Origin: Streptomyces bacillaris
GTDB taxonomy: Bacteria > Actinomycetota > Actinomycetes > Streptomycetales > Streptomycetaceae
Length of the DNA stretch: 64,000 nt
Reading direction: 5' to 3'
Assembly: GCF_003268675.1 (NCBI RefSeq)
Contig: NZ_CP029378.1
Coordinates: 1,550,001-1,614,000, forward strand
Part shown: piece after piece, positions 62,611 through 64,000 of the stretch
Layout of the letters: the number at the start of each line of letters is the position of its first letter
Numbering within the stretch: position 1 is the first letter of the stretch
Notes under the pieces: generated by a model
Database searches by the model: none
The model's input: the letters and a program-made list of their open reading frames with translations, nothing else
What the model was told of the DNA's origin: nothing
Program-made: the position numbers and the translations under genes

Positions 62611-62922
62611 ATGGCAGCACCCCGTAAATATCCGGACGAACTGCGCGAGCGCGCGATTCGCGAGGTCCGCACCACCGGCCGCCCGATCGCGCACGTCGCG
62701 AAGGACCTGGGCATCCACAAGGAGGCCTTGCGCGGCTGGGTCCGCCAGGCCGAGGCCGACCGCGGCGAGCGGGACGACCGGCTCACCACCGCAGAGCTCG
62801 ACGAGCTCAAGCAACTCCGTAAAGAAGTAGCGGAGCTGCGGCGGGCGAACGAGATCCTGAAAGCCGCCTCGGTGTTTTTTGCCCAGGAGATCGACCGTCC
62901 CCGGACGAGGCCGAGCAGGTGA
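62611..62922 (+). CDS. IS3-family transposase OrfA
   Basis: 103 residues, ATG with GAAGGAG upstream. Helix-turn-helix of the IS3 OrfA type (YPDELRERAIREVRTTGRP, then DLGIHKEALRGWVRQAE), then a leucine-zipper-like coil (LKQLRKEVAELRRANEILKAA). A T-run (GTTTTTTGCC, 62872-62881) near the end could be a -1 slippage site to make the OrfAB transposase. Its stop overlaps the OrfB start (GTGA). Confidence 0.92.
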   Translation: MAAPRKYPDELRERAIREVRTTGRPIAHVAKDLGIHKEALRGWVRQAEADRGERDDRLTTAELDELKQLRKEVAELRRANEILKAASVFFAQEIDRPRTRPSR

Positions 62923-63803
62923 TCGACCACCTGCGTGGACACGGCCTCGGGGTCGATCCCGTCTGCCGGGTGCTGGACCTGTCTCCGTCGACGTACTTCG
63001 CCCGCAAGAAGCGGCCGAAGTCGGCCCGTCGGCTCCGCGACGAGCAGCTCATGCCTCTGATCGAGGAGGTCCACGCGGACTCGGGCGGCACCTATGGCGC
63101 CCGCCGGATCACGCGGGCCCTGGGCCGCCGGGGCGTCGAGGTGGCCCGCTGCACGGTCGAGCGGCTGATGGCCGAGCTGGGCCTGGAGGGCGTCATCCGT
63201 GGCCGGCGCCGCCGCACCACGGTCCCGGAGCCGTCGGCGCCGCGTCCGCCGGACCTGGTCGACCGCGACTTCACCGCCTCGCGGCCCGATCAGCTGTGGG
63301 TCGCGGACATGACCTATGTCCGCACCTGGTCGGGATGGATGTATGTGGCATTCGTCCTGGACGTGTACTCGCGGATGATCGTCGGCTGGCAGGTCGCGAA
63401 CCACATGCGGACCGAACTCCCTCTGGACGCCCTGGAGATGGCGCTCTGGCGGCGTCGGATCAAGAAGGACTCCGGACTGATCCACCACAGCGATCGCGGG
63501 TCGCAATACGTGTCAATTCGGTATACCGACCGGCTCGCGGACATCGGCGCCTCCGCCTCCGTCGGGTCGGTCGCGGACTCGTATGACAACGCGATGGCCG
63601 AGGCGCTGAACGGGACCTTCAAGGCCGAGCTGATCGAGATGCAGGGTCCTTGGAAGGACGTCGAGCAGGTCGAGCGGGCGATCTTCCAGTGGGTCACCTG
63701 GTACAACGAGGAACGTCTGCACTCCGCGCTCGACTACGTGCCGCCGGCCGAGCACGAGGAAGCCTTCTGGCGCAGCCAGGAGCAAACCCCGCAGTCCGCC
63801 TGA
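62919..63803 (+). CDS. IS3-family transposase OrfB (DDE integrase domain)
   Basis: 294 residues in the -1 frame relative to OrfA. An HTH_21-type region (YGARRITRALGRRGVEV) and an rve integrase domain with the DDE residues in VADMTYV, LDVYSRMIVGW / HHSDRGSQY, and YDNAMAEALNGTFKAELI. No internal stop, so the element may be active. Confidence 0.93.
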   Translation: MIDHLRGHGLGVDPVCRVLDLSPSTYFARKKRPKSARRLRDEQLMPLIEEVHADSGGTYGARRITRALGRRGVEVARCTVERLMAELGLEGVIRGRRRRTTVPEPSAPRPPDLVDRDFTASRPDQLWVADMTYVRTWSGWMYVAFVLDVYSRMIVGWQVANHMRTELPLDALEMALWRRRIKKDSGLIHHSDRGSQYVSIRYTDRLADIGASASVGSVADSYDNAMAEALNGTFKAELIEMQGPWKDVEQVERAIFQWVTWYNEERLHSALDYVPPAEHEEAFWRSQEQTPQSA

Positions 63804-63816
63804 ACCAATCAAGATC

Positions 63817-63843
63817 GGACTCTACGAAACTCGGGGCAGCTCA
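63817..63843. repeat. Right terminal inverted repeat of the IS3 element
   Basis: Reverse complement begins TGAGCTGCCCCGAGTTTCGT and ends GAGTCC, pairing with the left end at 62539. Confidence 0.8.
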
Positions 63844-64000
63844 CCTCCGAACAGAAACCAAGGCTTGGCCGGCTGCCCTCCGGGTGTTCAACTACCGCCT
63901 CCAGGGCATAACGGCACGTTCACGCCAATCGCCCATCAAGGGGCGGCTGGCTGACCCCGCGACCAGGGAACACGCCGGGCACCGTTCGGTGCGGCAGATC
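63844..64000 (+). other. Unassigned sequence right of the IS element
   Basis: 157 nt without a recognised gene. One plus frame is open to the window edge (reads KAWPAALRVFNYRLQGITAR) and could be the inside of an interrupted gene, but I cannot name it. Confidence 0.3.

Larger units (their letters stand above)
62539..63843 (+). mobile_element. Complete IS3-family insertion sequence (1305 bp)
   Basis: Imperfect terminal inverted repeats of about 27 bp bound it: left TGAGCTGTACTGAGATTTGT and right (reversed) TGAGCTGCCCCGAGTTTCGT, both continuing to GAGTCC. Two overlapping frames encode the IS3-type OrfA/OrfB. The flanks (AAC on the left, CCT on the right) show no 3-4-bp target duplication. Confidence 0.88.

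Noticed and set aside
1..64000. CRISPR arrays, tRNA or rRNA genes
   Set aside because: No regularly spaced short repeats with unique spacers and no cloverleaf-like or rRNA-like sequence was noticed; the repeats found are within genes or a three-unit tandem.

Overview
The window is very GC-rich with extreme third-position G/C bias, so long antisense open frames lie behind most genes. GTG and TTG starts, GTGA stop/start overlaps, an AfsR/SARP-type regulator, Tat and Sec secreted enzymes, a DasR-like box and a type VII secretion (T7SS/ESX) locus all point to a chromosomal segment of Streptomyces or a close relative.

Positions 1-35085 form the T7SS locus. On the minus strand the block runs downstream from eccD and eccB, through two WXG100 genes, a helical T7SS-associated gene and a 1192-residue repeat protein, to a frameshifted YbaB/EbfC-family gene, a third WXG100 gene and a giant gene. 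The giant gene runs off the left edge with at least 4811 codons visible. It has a helical N-terminus, proline-rich linkers, a clan-CD-like His/Cys unit, one OTU cysteine-protease module with its Cys and His intact, and two further OTU-like modules that have lost both residues. eccC diverges from eccD and ends at a perfect 24-bp hairpin shared with a convergent minus-strand operon. That operon encodes a mycosin whose three catalytic residues are all replaced, a beta-helix protein with two EccA/CbbX-type AAA+ domains, a membrane-anchored ricin-type lectin and a small T7SS-associated protein. No EccE or BldB homologue was recognised. Another membrane-anchored lectin, of B-lectin type, starts divergently at 35340.

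Positions 36704-41823 hold a two-gene operon of an alpha/beta hydrolase and a caspase / P-loop ATPase / WD40 protein, an architecture typical of conflict or cell-death systems in multicellular bacteria. Positions 41970-47733 hold a NarL-type response regulator, an ABC transporter pair, a DesK-like histidine kinase with an unusual C-terminal extension, and a LuxR-SARP fusion regulator.

Positions 47770-58025 are secretome genes: a cutinase-like hydrolase, an antigen-85-like esterase, a frameshifted penicillin/AHL-type acylase, and three secreted proteins that join different N-terminal domains (lytic-transglycosylase-like, M23 peptidase, GH43-like) to the same PLL/DUF346-type beta-propeller. Two divergent control regions in this block carry similar TGAAA direct repeats. 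An FHA-like protein is translationally coupled to a Ser/Thr kinase at 58339-60581. A copper monooxygenase (AA10) with a C-terminal membrane anchor follows, behind a DasR-like box.

Positions 61615-64000 are a scar zone. They contain truncated TetR, DsbA-like and OmpR-type remnants and then a complete IS3-family element without visible target duplication.
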